Shown here one piece after another: positions 14,252 to 21,200 of a stretch of 21,200 nucleotides of DNA. This stretch comes from an uncultured Eggerthellaceae bacterium (GTDB lineage Bacteria > Actinomycetota > Coriobacteriia > Coriobacteriales > Eggerthellaceae). A program made the position numbers and the translations under genes. A model generated the notes under the pieces. The model was given only the letters and a program-made list of their open reading frames with translations. It ran no database searches and was not told where the DNA came from. Location: the NCBI GenBank assembly GCA_910577495.1, contig CAJTML010000021.1:1-21200 (forward strand), read 5' to 3'. Numbering within the stretch: position 1 is the stretch's first letter; the number at the start of each line of letters is the position of its first letter.

Positions 14252-15418
14252 ATGGCACCTCGAAAGCAAGTTACCTACTCAGAGCGCCCCACTCACGCAG
14301 CGCGCGCTGCGCATGCAAAAGGTGAGCGCCAGTTTAAAACCTATGACACCAGCTACATTCGCCCCAAACCCAGCAAGGCACCCGTGGTTATCGCGCTGGT
14401 GATTGCGCTGGCCGTTTTGGGCGCGGTCATCTGGGGCGTTGTGACAATCATGAACAGCTGCTCTGCCACGCAAACCGCCTCCCTTCCCGCTGATCAGGAA
14501 GCTACCATTGTGATTGAAGAAGGCGAAGGCGCGGATGCTATTGGCGAAAAGCTGGCAGCGGTTGGCTTGGTTGGCAATGCTGCGGAGTTTCGCAACCGCG
14601 TCAATGAACTGGGGGTAGCCACGCAGCTTAAGCCGGGCACCTATACCATTGGCGGTCAGACCAGCTTAGATACTATTATCCGCATGCTGGAAGAGGGTGC
14701 GGGTATGGATAACGCGCTCACCATTCCTGAGGGCTCAACGCTTGCCGAGACGGCAGATGCGGTGGCTGAGGTGACACAAGGTCGCATCAGTGCGGAGGAC
14801 TTTAGCGCCGCAGCGGCAGATGCCAGCGTGTATGCGGCCGATTATCCGTTTTTGGAGAGCGCGGGAACCAATTCGCTTGAGGGCTTTTTGTTCCCGAAGA
14901 CCTATGAGATTTCGTACGAGGCAACGGCTGACTCCATCATTCGCCTTATGCTTGATCAGTTTGGTGCCGAAACCGCCAATCTTGACTGGTCATACCCGGA
15001 GTCACAGGGACTCACGCTCTATGATGCGGTCAATCTGGCCAGCATCGTTGAGAAGGAATGCAACGATGACAACGCGGTTCGTGCCCAGGTGGCAGCCGTG
15101 TTTTACAACCGCTTAGCAACTGATGGTGAGCCAAGTTACGGCAAGCTTGAAAGTGATGCAACGACCGCCTATGAGGTGGGTCATGAGCCCAGCGCTGAAG
15201 AGGTGCATGCGGACACGCCGTATTCCACCTACACCAACGCCGGTTTGCCGCCCACACCTATTTGCTCGCCGGGTTTGGCGTGCTTGCAGGCGGTGTGCAG
15301 TCCTGACACCGACGCGCTCGGCAAGTATTACTTCTTCTACTTCGACACCGATGACGCAGGTCAGCCTACGTGCTACTTCTCTGAGACCTACGACGAGCAC
15401 CAAGAAACGTTTTCGTAG
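14252..15418 (+). CDS. mltG: Endolytic peptidoglycan transglycosylase (MltG/YceG)
   Basis: MltG cuts newly made glycan strands and is thought to set strand ends. The 388 residues begin with a basic N-terminal tail (about 1-45), one membrane helix (about 47-70), a LysM-like part (TIVIEEGEGADAIGEKLAAVGLV) and the catalytic domain with LTIPEGSTLAETADAVAE, NSLEGFLFPKTYEI, LASIVEKECND (the conserved catalytic Glu lies in VEKE, residues 266-269), FYNRL and LPPTPICSPGL. Only the membrane anchor spans the bilayer; the enzyme faces outside. ATG 14252 has AAGG about 8 bases upstream. It lies with ruvX and alaS in one transcriptional unit. Confidence 0.95.
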   Translation: MAPRKQVTYSERPTHAARAAHAKGERQFKTYDTSYIRPKPSKAPVVIALVIALAVLGAVIWGVVTIMNSCSATQTASLPADQEATIVIEEGEGADAIGEKLAAVGLVGNAAEFRNRVNELGVATQLKPGTYTIGGQTSLDTIIRMLEEGAGMDNALTIPEGSTLAETADAVAEVTQGRISAEDFSAAAADASVYAADYPFLESAGTNSLEGFLFPKTYEISYEATADSIIRLMLDQFGAETANLDWSYPESQGLTLYDAVNLASIVEKECNDDNAVRAQVAAVFYNRLATDGEPSYGKLESDATTAYEVGHEPSAEEVHADTPYSTYTNAGLPPTPICSPGLACLQAVCSPDTDALGKYYFFYFDTDDAGQPTCYFSETYDEHQETFS

Positions 15419-15433
15419 GGGCGGCGGCCGAGT

Positions 15434-16027
15434 GTGATTATGGGCACTCACAACCACGACTCATCGGGTGCAACCTCCGGCTCGTTTTTCACGCCGGATC
15501 GGTATTTCTCGCGCCTGTCACGCATTGATATTGCGAAGGATTTGGCTGCCGCGGGGCTTACGTCGGTGCTGCTTGATATCGACAACACCATTTTGACGCG
15601 CGATACCCATGAGGTACCACGCGATGTGGCGCACTGGCTCGTCCAGGCAAAAGCGGCCGATATCAGCATCTGTTTGCTGTCGAATAACTGGCACGCCAGT
15701 GTCCATGAACTTGCTGCATCGCTTGATTTGCCGCTTGTTGCCAAGGCGCTCAAGCCGCTTCCGTTTGGATATCTGCGAGCGCTTTCAAAGCTCGGTGTCA
15801 AGCGGGCAAACAGCGTCGTAATTGGAGACCAGCTCTTTACCGACGTTGCCGGCGCGCACGCGTTGGGCATGAAAGCATTTTTGCTGGCGCCGCTGGTTGA
15901 GCAGGACCTCACGCACACGCTCGTTTTGCGCAACCTTGAGCGAGCGCTTTTGGGGGATGCGCAGCCTGAGGGAAGTGTGGCTGCGCAATCGGTGATGGAG
16001 ACACGCGAACAAGGAAGTGAGTCATGA
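15434..16027 (+). CDS. YqeG-family HAD phosphatase
   Basis: This 197-residue haloacid-dehalogenase superfamily protein has DIDNT (Asp 48 nucleophile, Asp 50), the motif II region LLSNNWHASV, a Lys in KALKPLPFGYLRAL and the acidic motif VVIGDQLFTDVAGAHALG. This is the YqeG family (HAD-IIIA). Its substrate is not established from sequence. The C-terminal 25 residues are polar and may be flexible. The start is uncertain: GTG 15434 or ATG 15440, neither with a strong ribosome binding site. The stop overlaps the ATG of aroE (ATGA at 16024-16027), so translation is coupled, and YqeG-type genes are often next to aroE. Confidence 0.9.
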   Translation: MIMGTHNHDSSGATSGSFFTPDRYFSRLSRIDIAKDLAAAGLTSVLLDIDNTILTRDTHEVPRDVAHWLVQAKAADISICLLSNNWHASVHELAASLDLPLVAKALKPLPFGYLRALSKLGVKRANSVVIGDQLFTDVAGAHALGMKAFLLAPLVEQDLTHTLVLRNLERALLGDAQPEGSVAAQSVMETREQGSES

Positions 16028-16959
16028 GCGAAGCAACCTCGCAAAGCCTCTATTTGCTGGGGCATCCCATCGGGCATTCGAAATCTCCGGTGATGTATAA
16101 CGCGGTGTATGAAAAGCTCGGGTTGCCCTGGATCTATGAGTTAGCCGATGTGCCAACGGAGCAAGAAGCAGATGCGTTTTTAGCGCGGCGTGACTTTCTA
16201 TCCATCAATATCACCACGCCCTACAAACCAAACGCCTTTGAGGCCGCCAGCGCCAAGGCGGCGTCGGCAAAGTTGGCGCTTGGGGCAAATGTGCTGGTCA
16301 ACCATAAGGATGCGCTCATCGGCTTCAACACTGATGGGCAGGGGTGTGTCTCATACATAACGCGTACGGGCTTTGACTTTGCGGGGGCGAAGATCGTCGT
16401 GTGCGGCACCGGTCCCACCGCGCTTGCTATCTTGCACGAGTGCGCTGCAGCGGGAGCTTCCCAGGTCACCATGCTCGGACGCAACAAAGAGCGCACGCGC
16501 TCAGTTTTGGATGCATACGTGGGTCGGCTCTCTGAGCTGGCCTATGCCACTATTGATCTACCTGCAGCAAAGCCGGGGTATCGCACGCTTCGCCAGATCT
16601 ATAAAGAGACCGCGCTGAAGTATGGCACCTACGCCGCGTCAAAAACGGTGCTTTCGGAGGCGGATCTCATCATCAATGCAACGCCGTGTGGCATGCACGA
16701 AGGCGACGAGGCACCTTTTGACACCGCGCTTTTGCGGACTGACCAGGTGGTTTTTGATTGCGTCTATGGTCATGGCGAAACCGCGCTGTTAGCTGCTGCG
16801 CGTCAGGCGGGGTGTCGCGCGTATGATGGTGGCGGCATGTTGGTGGCGCAAGCGGTGGCGACGGTTGGCATTGTGTGCGATGTGGCTTCAGTTGAGCTGC
16901 CGCTTTCCGACGACGAACTTTTCGACATCATGGCGAAGGCTGCAGGGTTTAACGTCTAG
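16024..16959 (+). CDS. aroE: Shikimate dehydrogenase (NADP+)
   Basis: AroE reduces 3-dehydroshikimate to shikimate. Key parts are GHPIGHSKSPVMYN (substrate loop with SKS), INITTPYKPNAF (catalytic Lys 68), ANVLVN, GFNTDGQG (Asp 104), the nucleotide loop CGTGPTALAI, GRNKER (Arg 153, NADP preference) and INATPCGM. At 311 residues it is longer than the usual 270-290; an extra segment of about 28 residues lies between the nucleotide-binding strand and INATP (roughly residues 172-205). All catalytic residues are present, so the enzyme should work. AAGGAAGTGA lies before the ATG, and the gene overlaps the preceding yqeG-like gene by 4 bases. Confidence 0.95.
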   Translation: MSEATSQSLYLLGHPIGHSKSPVMYNAVYEKLGLPWIYELADVPTEQEADAFLARRDFLSINITTPYKPNAFEAASAKAASAKLALGANVLVNHKDALIGFNTDGQGCVSYITRTGFDFAGAKIVVCGTGPTALAILHECAAAGASQVTMLGRNKERTRSVLDAYVGRLSELAYATIDLPAAKPGYRTLRQIYKETALKYGTYAASKTVLSEADLIINATPCGMHEGDEAPFDTALLRTDQVVFDCVYGHGETALLAAARQAGCRAYDGGGMLVAQAVATVGIVCDVASVELPLSDDELFDIMAKAAGFNV

Positions 16960-16969
16960 GTGCTTGCGG

Positions 16970-16975
16970 TACAAT
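16970..16975 (+). promoter_or_regulatory. Possible -10 element before aroC
   Basis: TACAAT (16970-16975) lies 57 bases before ATG 17032. The -35 region is not convincing. An inverted repeat ACAAAT (16984-16989)/ATTTGT (17006-17011) lies in the leader. This may be a secondary promoter for aroC-K-B. Confidence 0.35.
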
Positions 16976-17031
16976 ACGCCCGAACAAATCAGCAGAACAG
17001 TTCTTATTTGTGACGGGGAGTGAGCAAGCTC

Positions 17032-18204
17032 ATGCATTACGTAACTGCAGGTGAAAGTCACGGGCCGCAATTAACCACCATCATAGATGGCGTGCCAGCC
17101 GGACTTACTGTGTCCGAGCTCAGCATCAATACTGATCTGTCGCGTCGTCAGGCGGGCTATGGCCGCGGGGGTAGACAAACTATTGAAACCGACCAGGTTG
17201 AGATTGTTTCAGGTGTGCGCTTTGGGCGCACGTTGGGCTCGCCGATTGCGCTGGTGGTAAAAAATCGCGATTGGCAAAACTGGACTGATCGCATGGCTAT
17301 TTCGGGCAAAGCACCTGCTGATCTGGTGCGCGAAGTGACGCCGCGTCCGGGACATGCTGATCTGGTGGGCGTGCTCAAAACTGCCACCGACGACTGTCGC
17401 GACATCCTTGAGCGCGCCAGTGCGCGTGAGACGGCGGCGCGGGTGGCCGCGTCGGGCATTGCGAAGGAATTCCTGGCTGAGCTGGGCGTTGAGATCATCT
17501 CGTATGTAACCAGCATCGGCCCTGCCGCCATGAAAGAGACCGATCCCATTGCGCAAGCTGCGCAGTATGAGCCGCTGGCCATTGAAACCAGCGAGGTTCG
17601 CTGTCCTGACGTGGAGGCCACCGAGGCCATGAAGCGCGCTATTGATCGGGCGAAAAAGGCGGGTGAGAGCCTGGGTGGCACGTTTCGCGTGGTCGTGCGC
17701 GGCCTGCTTCCTGGTCTGGGCAGTTATGCAACCGGTCCTGAGCGTTTGACCTCACAGTTGGGCGGCGCGCTCTTTTCCATTCCGGCCATCAAGGGCGTTG
17801 AGTTTGGCTTGGGCTTTGAGGCTGCATGCCGCGAGGGATCTCAGGTGCACGACCCCATCACGCTTGATCCGCACTTTGGGTTTCAGCGCGCATCCAACAA
17901 CGCGGGTGGTTTGGAAGGCGGTATGACCACCGGTATGCCGCTCATTATCAGCGCAGCCATGAAGCCGATTCCCACACTCATGACCCCGCTTGATACCGTC
18001 AATATTGATACGCTTGAGGTGGAAGCAGCCTCTAAAGAGCGCTCGGATACGTGCGCGGTCCCGGCGTGTGCGGTGGTTGCGGAGGGCGAAGTTGCCTTCG
18101 TGCTTGCCAATGCCTACCTGGAAAAATTCGGCTGCGACAACATGGTGGACATTCGCGCGGCCATTGAGGCATACAAGCAGCGTCTCAAGACGGTGTCGCG
18201 CTAA
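17032..18204 (+). CDS. aroC: Chorismate synthase
   Basis: AroC makes chorismate from EPSP with reduced FMN and is the last common step of aromatic synthesis. The 390 residues begin with MHYVTAGESHGPQ, the exact family opening. RRQAGYGRGGRQTIETDQVEI, RPGHADLVG, RASARETAARVA and QRASNNAGGLEGGMTTG follow, all family motifs. ATG 17032 is preferred to GTG 17020, which would add four residues, overlap the Shine-Dalgarno-like GGGGAG (17015-17020) and not match the family start; from ATG the spacing is about 11. aroK overlaps its stop (TAATG). Confidence 0.97.
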   Translation: MHYVTAGESHGPQLTTIIDGVPAGLTVSELSINTDLSRRQAGYGRGGRQTIETDQVEIVSGVRFGRTLGSPIALVVKNRDWQNWTDRMAISGKAPADLVREVTPRPGHADLVGVLKTATDDCRDILERASARETAARVAASGIAKEFLAELGVEIISYVTSIGPAAMKETDPIAQAAQYEPLAIETSEVRCPDVEATEAMKRAIDRAKKAGESLGGTFRVVVRGLLPGLGSYATGPERLTSQLGGALFSIPAIKGVEFGLGFEAACREGSQVHDPITLDPHFGFQRASNNAGGLEGGMTTGMPLIISAAMKPIPTLMTPLDTVNIDTLEVEAASKERSDTCAVPACAVVAEGEVAFVLANAYLEKFGCDNMVDIRAAIEAYKQRLKTVSR

Positions 18205-18746
18205 TGGAGCTGTACGAGCTGACGCGTCCGGTGTTTTTTGTCGGATTTATGGGTGCGGGAAAAACGTCAGTTTCGCGAAAACTGGCGCGTAAGTTTGGCC
18301 TGGCCGCGGTGGATATGGATACCTATATTGAGCGCCGCGAGGGTCGCAAAGTCAAAGAGATTTTCGCCCAAGATGGCGAAGAGGCCTTTCGCGATATTGA
18401 GCAAGCGGTGCTCGTTGAGCTGACAAATAAAGACCCACTGCTGGTGTCCTGCGGTGGAGGTGTTATCAAGCGTCCCGAGAACCGTGAAGTGCTCAAATCG
18501 GGTGGGTTTGTGATCCATTTGCGCATTTCTGCAGATGAGGCGCGAGGTCGCATTGGGGATTTATCCACGCGACCGCTCTTTAACGACTTAGATGACGCGC
18601 GCGCACTGGCTGAGAGCCGCATGCCGCTCTACGACGAGGTAGCTGATGTCACCATTGATACCGCTGGTCGGGGCGTGTCGGCGCTTGCCTATGAAGTTCG
18701 CGATGTGCTTGAAAGAGAAGGTGTGCTATGCCGGCAACAAAAGTAG
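18204..18746 (+). CDS. aroK: Shikimate kinase
   Basis: AroK phosphorylates shikimate at the 3-hydroxyl with ATP. Its 180 residues have the P-loop GFMGAGKTS (residues about 14-22), VDMDTYIERREGR (shikimate-binding Asp region), FRDIEQAVL, SCGGGVI and RPLFND in the lid. All expected motifs are there and the length is normal. The ATG shares a base with the aroC stop, and its own end overlaps aroB by 19 bases, so the three genes are translationally coupled. Confidence 0.96.
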   Translation: MELYELTRPVFFVGFMGAGKTSVSRKLARKFGLAAVDMDTYIERREGRKVKEIFAQDGEEAFRDIEQAVLVELTNKDPLLVSCGGGVIKRPENREVLKSGGFVIHLRISADEARGRIGDLSTRPLFNDLDDARALAESRMPLYDEVADVTIDTAGRGVSALAYEVRDVLEREGVLCRQQK

Positions 18747-19825
18747 TAGTGAACATCCCCGATGAGACGCCGTATGACGTGCGCATCGGGCAAAACACGG
18801 TGAGCCGTCTGGGGCGCGATCTTCGCAAACTTGATCAGTTCGCAAACATTGACCAGCTGCTGGTGATTACCGATGACAACGTGGCACCCCTCTATCTTGC
18901 TGCGGTCAAAGAGGCGCTTGCAGACGGTGGCTTTCGCGTGAGCGATCTGTCGGTACATGCGGGCGAAGAGGCGAAATCGCTGGATGTTGCCAAAGAGATT
19001 TACGAAGCCATGGCCATGCTTAAGCTTGGAAGAGACTGCGCGGTGGTGGCGCTGGGTGGCGGCGTTGTGGGCGATTTGGCGGGCTTTGTGGGTTCAACGT
19101 ATATGCGCGGTGTTGAGGTGGTGCAGGTGCCAACAACGCTGCTTGCAATGGTGGATTCGTCGGTTGGTGGCAAGACCGGCGTGAATTTGCAGGCGGGCAA
19201 GAATTTGGTGGGCACGTTTAATCAGCCGGCGTATGTGTGTGCGGACACCACGACGCTGCTCACGCTTGATGAGCGCGAATGGGCGTGCGGCTGTGCAGAA
19301 ATTGCCAAGTCCGCCGTCATTGACTCGGATGATTTCTTCTTCTGGCTTACCGACGCGGCGCAAGCCCTTGCTGGCCGCGATATGGCGGCAACCGAGGAGG
19401 CCATTGCGCGTTCGGTGGTCTTTAAGGCTGATGTGGTTGCGCAAGATAAAACTGAGTCGCACGGGGTGCGCGAGTGTTTGAACTACGGCCACACGCTCGG
19501 GCATGCTATTGAGAAGCTGGCTGGGTATGGCACCTATTCGCACGGCGCGTGCGTGGCTGAAGGCATGCGCTTTGCGGCGCGTTTAGGCATGCGTTTGGTG
19601 GATACGCCGCAGGATTTGGTGGATGCGCAAGATGCGCTTCTGGATGAGTTGGGGTTGCCAAAACTGTCATACAGCTTTGATGCTGCGGCTCTCTTAGACG
19701 CCATGAAGCGCGACAAAAAAGCACGTCATGGGCAGGTTCGCTTTGTGCTGCCGCGCGATGTGGGCGATTGGGTGCTCATGGACGTGGATGACGAAACCAT
19801 CCTTGAACAGCTCAAAAGTTGGTGA
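18728..19825 (+). CDS. aroB: 3-dehydroquinate synthase
   Basis: AroB turns DAHP into 3-dehydroquinate with NAD and a divalent metal. The 365 residues show HAGEEAKSL, LGGGVVGDLAGFVGSTYMRG (NAD), PTTLLAMVDSSVGGKTGVN, the metal and substrate part ECLNYGHTLGHAIEK, SHGACVAEGM and MKRDKKARHGQVRFVLP. Family length and motifs are complete. The start overlaps aroK by 19 bases. The stop at 19823-19825 is followed 8 bases later by the original start of the aroQ-type gene. Confidence 0.97.
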   Translation: MPATKVVVNIPDETPYDVRIGQNTVSRLGRDLRKLDQFANIDQLLVITDDNVAPLYLAAVKEALADGGFRVSDLSVHAGEEAKSLDVAKEIYEAMAMLKLGRDCAVVALGGGVVGDLAGFVGSTYMRGVEVVQVPTTLLAMVDSSVGGKTGVNLQAGKNLVGTFNQPAYVCADTTTLLTLDEREWACGCAEIAKSAVIDSDDFFFWLTDAAQALAGRDMAATEEAIARSVVFKADVVAQDKTESHGVRECLNYGHTLGHAIEKLAGYGTYSHGACVAEGMRFAARLGMRLVDTPQDLVDAQDALLDELGLPKLSYSFDAAALLDAMKRDKKARHGQVRFVLPRDVGDWVLMDVDDETILEQLKSW

Positions 19826-21200
19826 GTGTCACGATGAAAAACGTACTGTTATTGATGCGTTTCAGTCAAATAGCGAAGGTGAGCTGGTGGAAGCCATTCA
19901 CGCTGCGCGCGGTGTTTACGATGGCATCATTTACAACCCAGGAGCTCATACGCACTATTCGTATGCGTTGCGTGATGCACTTGGTGGCATTGAGGTGCCC
20001 TGCGTTGAGGTGCACATTTCTGATGTTGAAAGCCGCGAGGCGTTTCGCCATATCTCGGTCATCGCACCGGTGTGCGTGGCGCAAATCAAGGGACGCGGAT
20101 TTCAGGGCTATTGCGATGCGCTGGATGTGCTGCTTACGGGCGCGCGTGAACGCTTAGGTGAAGATTACAAGGACTTCACAGGCGAAGACGGCCTGGTGAT
20201 TCGCCCTTTTGATGAAGTGGCTGCCGCGGCTGTAGCAGACAATGTCGTGGCTGCGGCTGATACCGATTTTGCGGCGTTGCCGTGGGCAGTAGGCACTTCA
20301 GGTGCGCGCCTGGATAAGCTTCGCCAGGTGATGAACCGCGATGGCTTGAGCGCATTTTCGGTGCGCGACACCGCCAATATCACGTGGCTTTGCGCCTTCG
20401 ATGACGTTTTCGATGACGAACCTGCGCATGCGCTCTTCGTGCCGGCAGCTGCCGATGAGCAGGCGTGCTTGCATACTGATTCGCGCTACAGCGAAGCAGC
20501 CCGAGCGGCTGCGGCGCACGCGGGAAGTGTGGTGGTTGACGATGCGCGTCAATCACATGCGGGGTTTGTGAAGGACGCCTGTGGCGCAGGCGCAACGGGG
20601 TCGCTCGGGATTGAAGACACGATCAGCCTTCGCGAATATCGCCAGCTTGAGAAGGTGTTTGCGTCCACGGAGGTGACGCTGGCAGAGACCGATGAGGTAG
20701 TTTGCAAGCTGCGCGCGGTGAAGGACGACGGGGAGGTTGTGCGTATGCGTGCGGCGCAGCGCATTACCGATGCCGCCTTCGCCCACATTATTGCGTTTAT
20801 GCGTCCGGGGATGACTGAGCGCGAAGTACAGATTGAACTTGAGGACTTTATGCTTCGCCATGGTGCCACTGACCTGGCGTTTTCCTCAATTGTGGCAACG
20901 GGTGCCAATGGCGCTAGCCCGCATGCAATCCCTGGTCAGACACGGCTTGAAGCGGGACAGTGCGTGGTGCTTGATTTCGGCGCAAAGGCAGCAGGGTATT
21001 GTTCAGATATGACGCGCACGGTCTTTTTGGGTGAGCCGACGCAGCAGATGCGGGATGCCTATGCGGCCATTCGCAGCGCAAATGAGCAGGTGGAGGCAGC
21101 GCTTCGCCCTGGTGTTACCGGAGCGGAGATGCACGAGCTTGCAGAGCGCGTGTTGGCTGAGGCAGGTTTTGCCGGCAAGATGGGACATGGGCTGGGGCAC
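19788..21200 (+). CDS. AroQ (N-terminally deleted) fused to M24 aminopeptidase P; 3' end outside window
   Basis: One frame with no stop runs from ATG 19788 to the window edge. From 19857 it encodes a type II 3-dehydroquinate dehydratase from AFQSNSEGELVEAI onward, with YNPGAHTHYSYALRDAL, VEVHISDVESREAFR and KGRGFQGY, then an aminopeptidase P: creatinase-type N-domain from RLDKLRQVMNRDGLSAF (about 20310), then TGANGASPHAIPG, LDFG, CSDMTRT (metal Asp residues) and GHGLGH at the edge. The first about 40 AroQ residues (NGPNLNLLG, REP, YG with catalytic Tyr and Arg) are missing. The codons 19788-19856 of this frame resemble nothing and overlap aroB, so ATG 19788 is only a possible start; internal starts such as GTG 19887 would serve the peptidase alone. 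The AroQ part is very likely inactive. Translation of the peptidase part is uncertain. Confidence 0.7.
   Translation, partial: MTKPSLNSSKVGECHDEKRTVIDAFQSNSEGELVEAIHAARGVYDGIIYNPGAHTHYSYALRDALGGIEVPCVEVHISDVESREAFRHISVIAPVCVAQIKGRGFQGYCDALDVLLTGARERLGEDYKDFTGEDGLVIRPFDEVAAAAVADNVVAAADTDFAALPWAVGTSGARLDKLRQVMNRDGLSAFSVRDTANITWLCAFDDVFDDEPAHALFVPAAADEQACLHTDSRYSEAARAAAAHAGSVVVDDARQSHAGFVKDACGAGATGSLGIEDTISLREYRQLEKVFASTEVTLAETDEVVCKLRAVKDDGEVVRMRAAQRITDAAFAHIIAFMRPGMTEREVQIELEDFMLRHGATDLAFSSIVATGANGASPHAIPGQTRLEAGQCVVLDFGAKAAGYCSDMTRTVFLGEPTQQMRDAYAAIRSANEQVEAALRPGVTGAEMHELAERVLAEAGFAGKMGHGLGH
19834..19856 (+). other. Remnant of the original aroQ start, out of frame with the rest
   Basis: ATG 19834, 8 bases after the aroB stop and behind GGTGAG, reads MKNVLLL, just like the opening of type II dehydroquinases (MKxILLLxGPNLNLLG). 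After codon 7 the match ends, and the family resumes at AFQSN in a different frame (19857). The junction lies near 19855. From this ATG the frame stops at 20157 without any family match. Confidence 0.65.

Noticed and set aside
1..21200. tRNA, rRNA, CRISPR or mobile element
   Set aside because: No tRNA-like cloverleaf, regular repeat-spacer pattern, transposase or integrase frame was seen. The 16S-like strings at 542-557 and 609-622 are too short to be rRNA fragments.

Overview
The window is a piece of bacterial chromosome, moderately GC-rich and dense in genes, with every protein gene on the plus strand. Oxygen-sensitive class III ribonucleotide reductase and its activase, actinobacterial-looking housekeeping genes and the gene content rarA, DUF948-like, AI-2E-type permease, alaS, ruvX, mltG, yqeG-like, aroE-C-K-B-Q suggest an anaerobic Coriobacteriia member (Actinomycetota). 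That assignment is inference from gene content and protein style; no 16S gene is present. I see no phage, IS element, CRISPR array, tRNA or rRNA.

Layout. (1) Positions 1-364 hold the end of galU. (2) Positions 365-801 hold no protein gene but much RNA structure: a nested inverted repeat, a convincing minus-strand small RNA with its own terminator, and a long leader hairpin. (3) Positions 802-2051 hold a two-gene unit: a homocysteine-methyltransferase-fold protein that lacks the zinc cysteines, and a small unknown protein, followed by a terminator. (4) Positions 2217-5304 hold nrdD-nrdG behind a promoter overlapped by paired NrdR boxes. (5) Positions 5376-7062 hold an MscS-type channel and an unknown membrane protein. 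(6) Positions 7095-7271 on the minus strand hold a 6S RNA, divergent from rarA (7457). (7) Positions 8915-11121 hold a DUF948-like coiled-coil protein and an AI-2E-family permease. (8) Positions 11134-15418 hold alaS, ruvX and mltG. (9) Positions 15434-21200 hold a yqeG-like HAD phosphatase gene and a tightly packed shikimate operon, aroE-aroC-aroK-aroB, ending in an AroQ/aminopeptidase P fusion that runs off the window.

The two most unusual things are these. First, the AroQ part of the last gene has lost about 40 residues, including the catalytic lid. Its natural start (ATG 19834, reading MKNVLLL) is out of frame with the rest, so either the strain has a broken 3-dehydroquinate dehydratase inside an otherwise complete aro operon, or the assembly has a local deletion. 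Second, the minus-strand RNA at about 500-630 displays two copies of a sequence almost identical to the 3' tail of 16S rRNA (the anti-Shine-Dalgarno), one in a hairpin loop and one in an unpaired linker. This suggests a small RNA that covers ribosome binding sites. The window also has several extended -10 promoters of the type TGn-TAnnnT, two of them placed so that mscS and rarA would be made as leaderless mRNAs.
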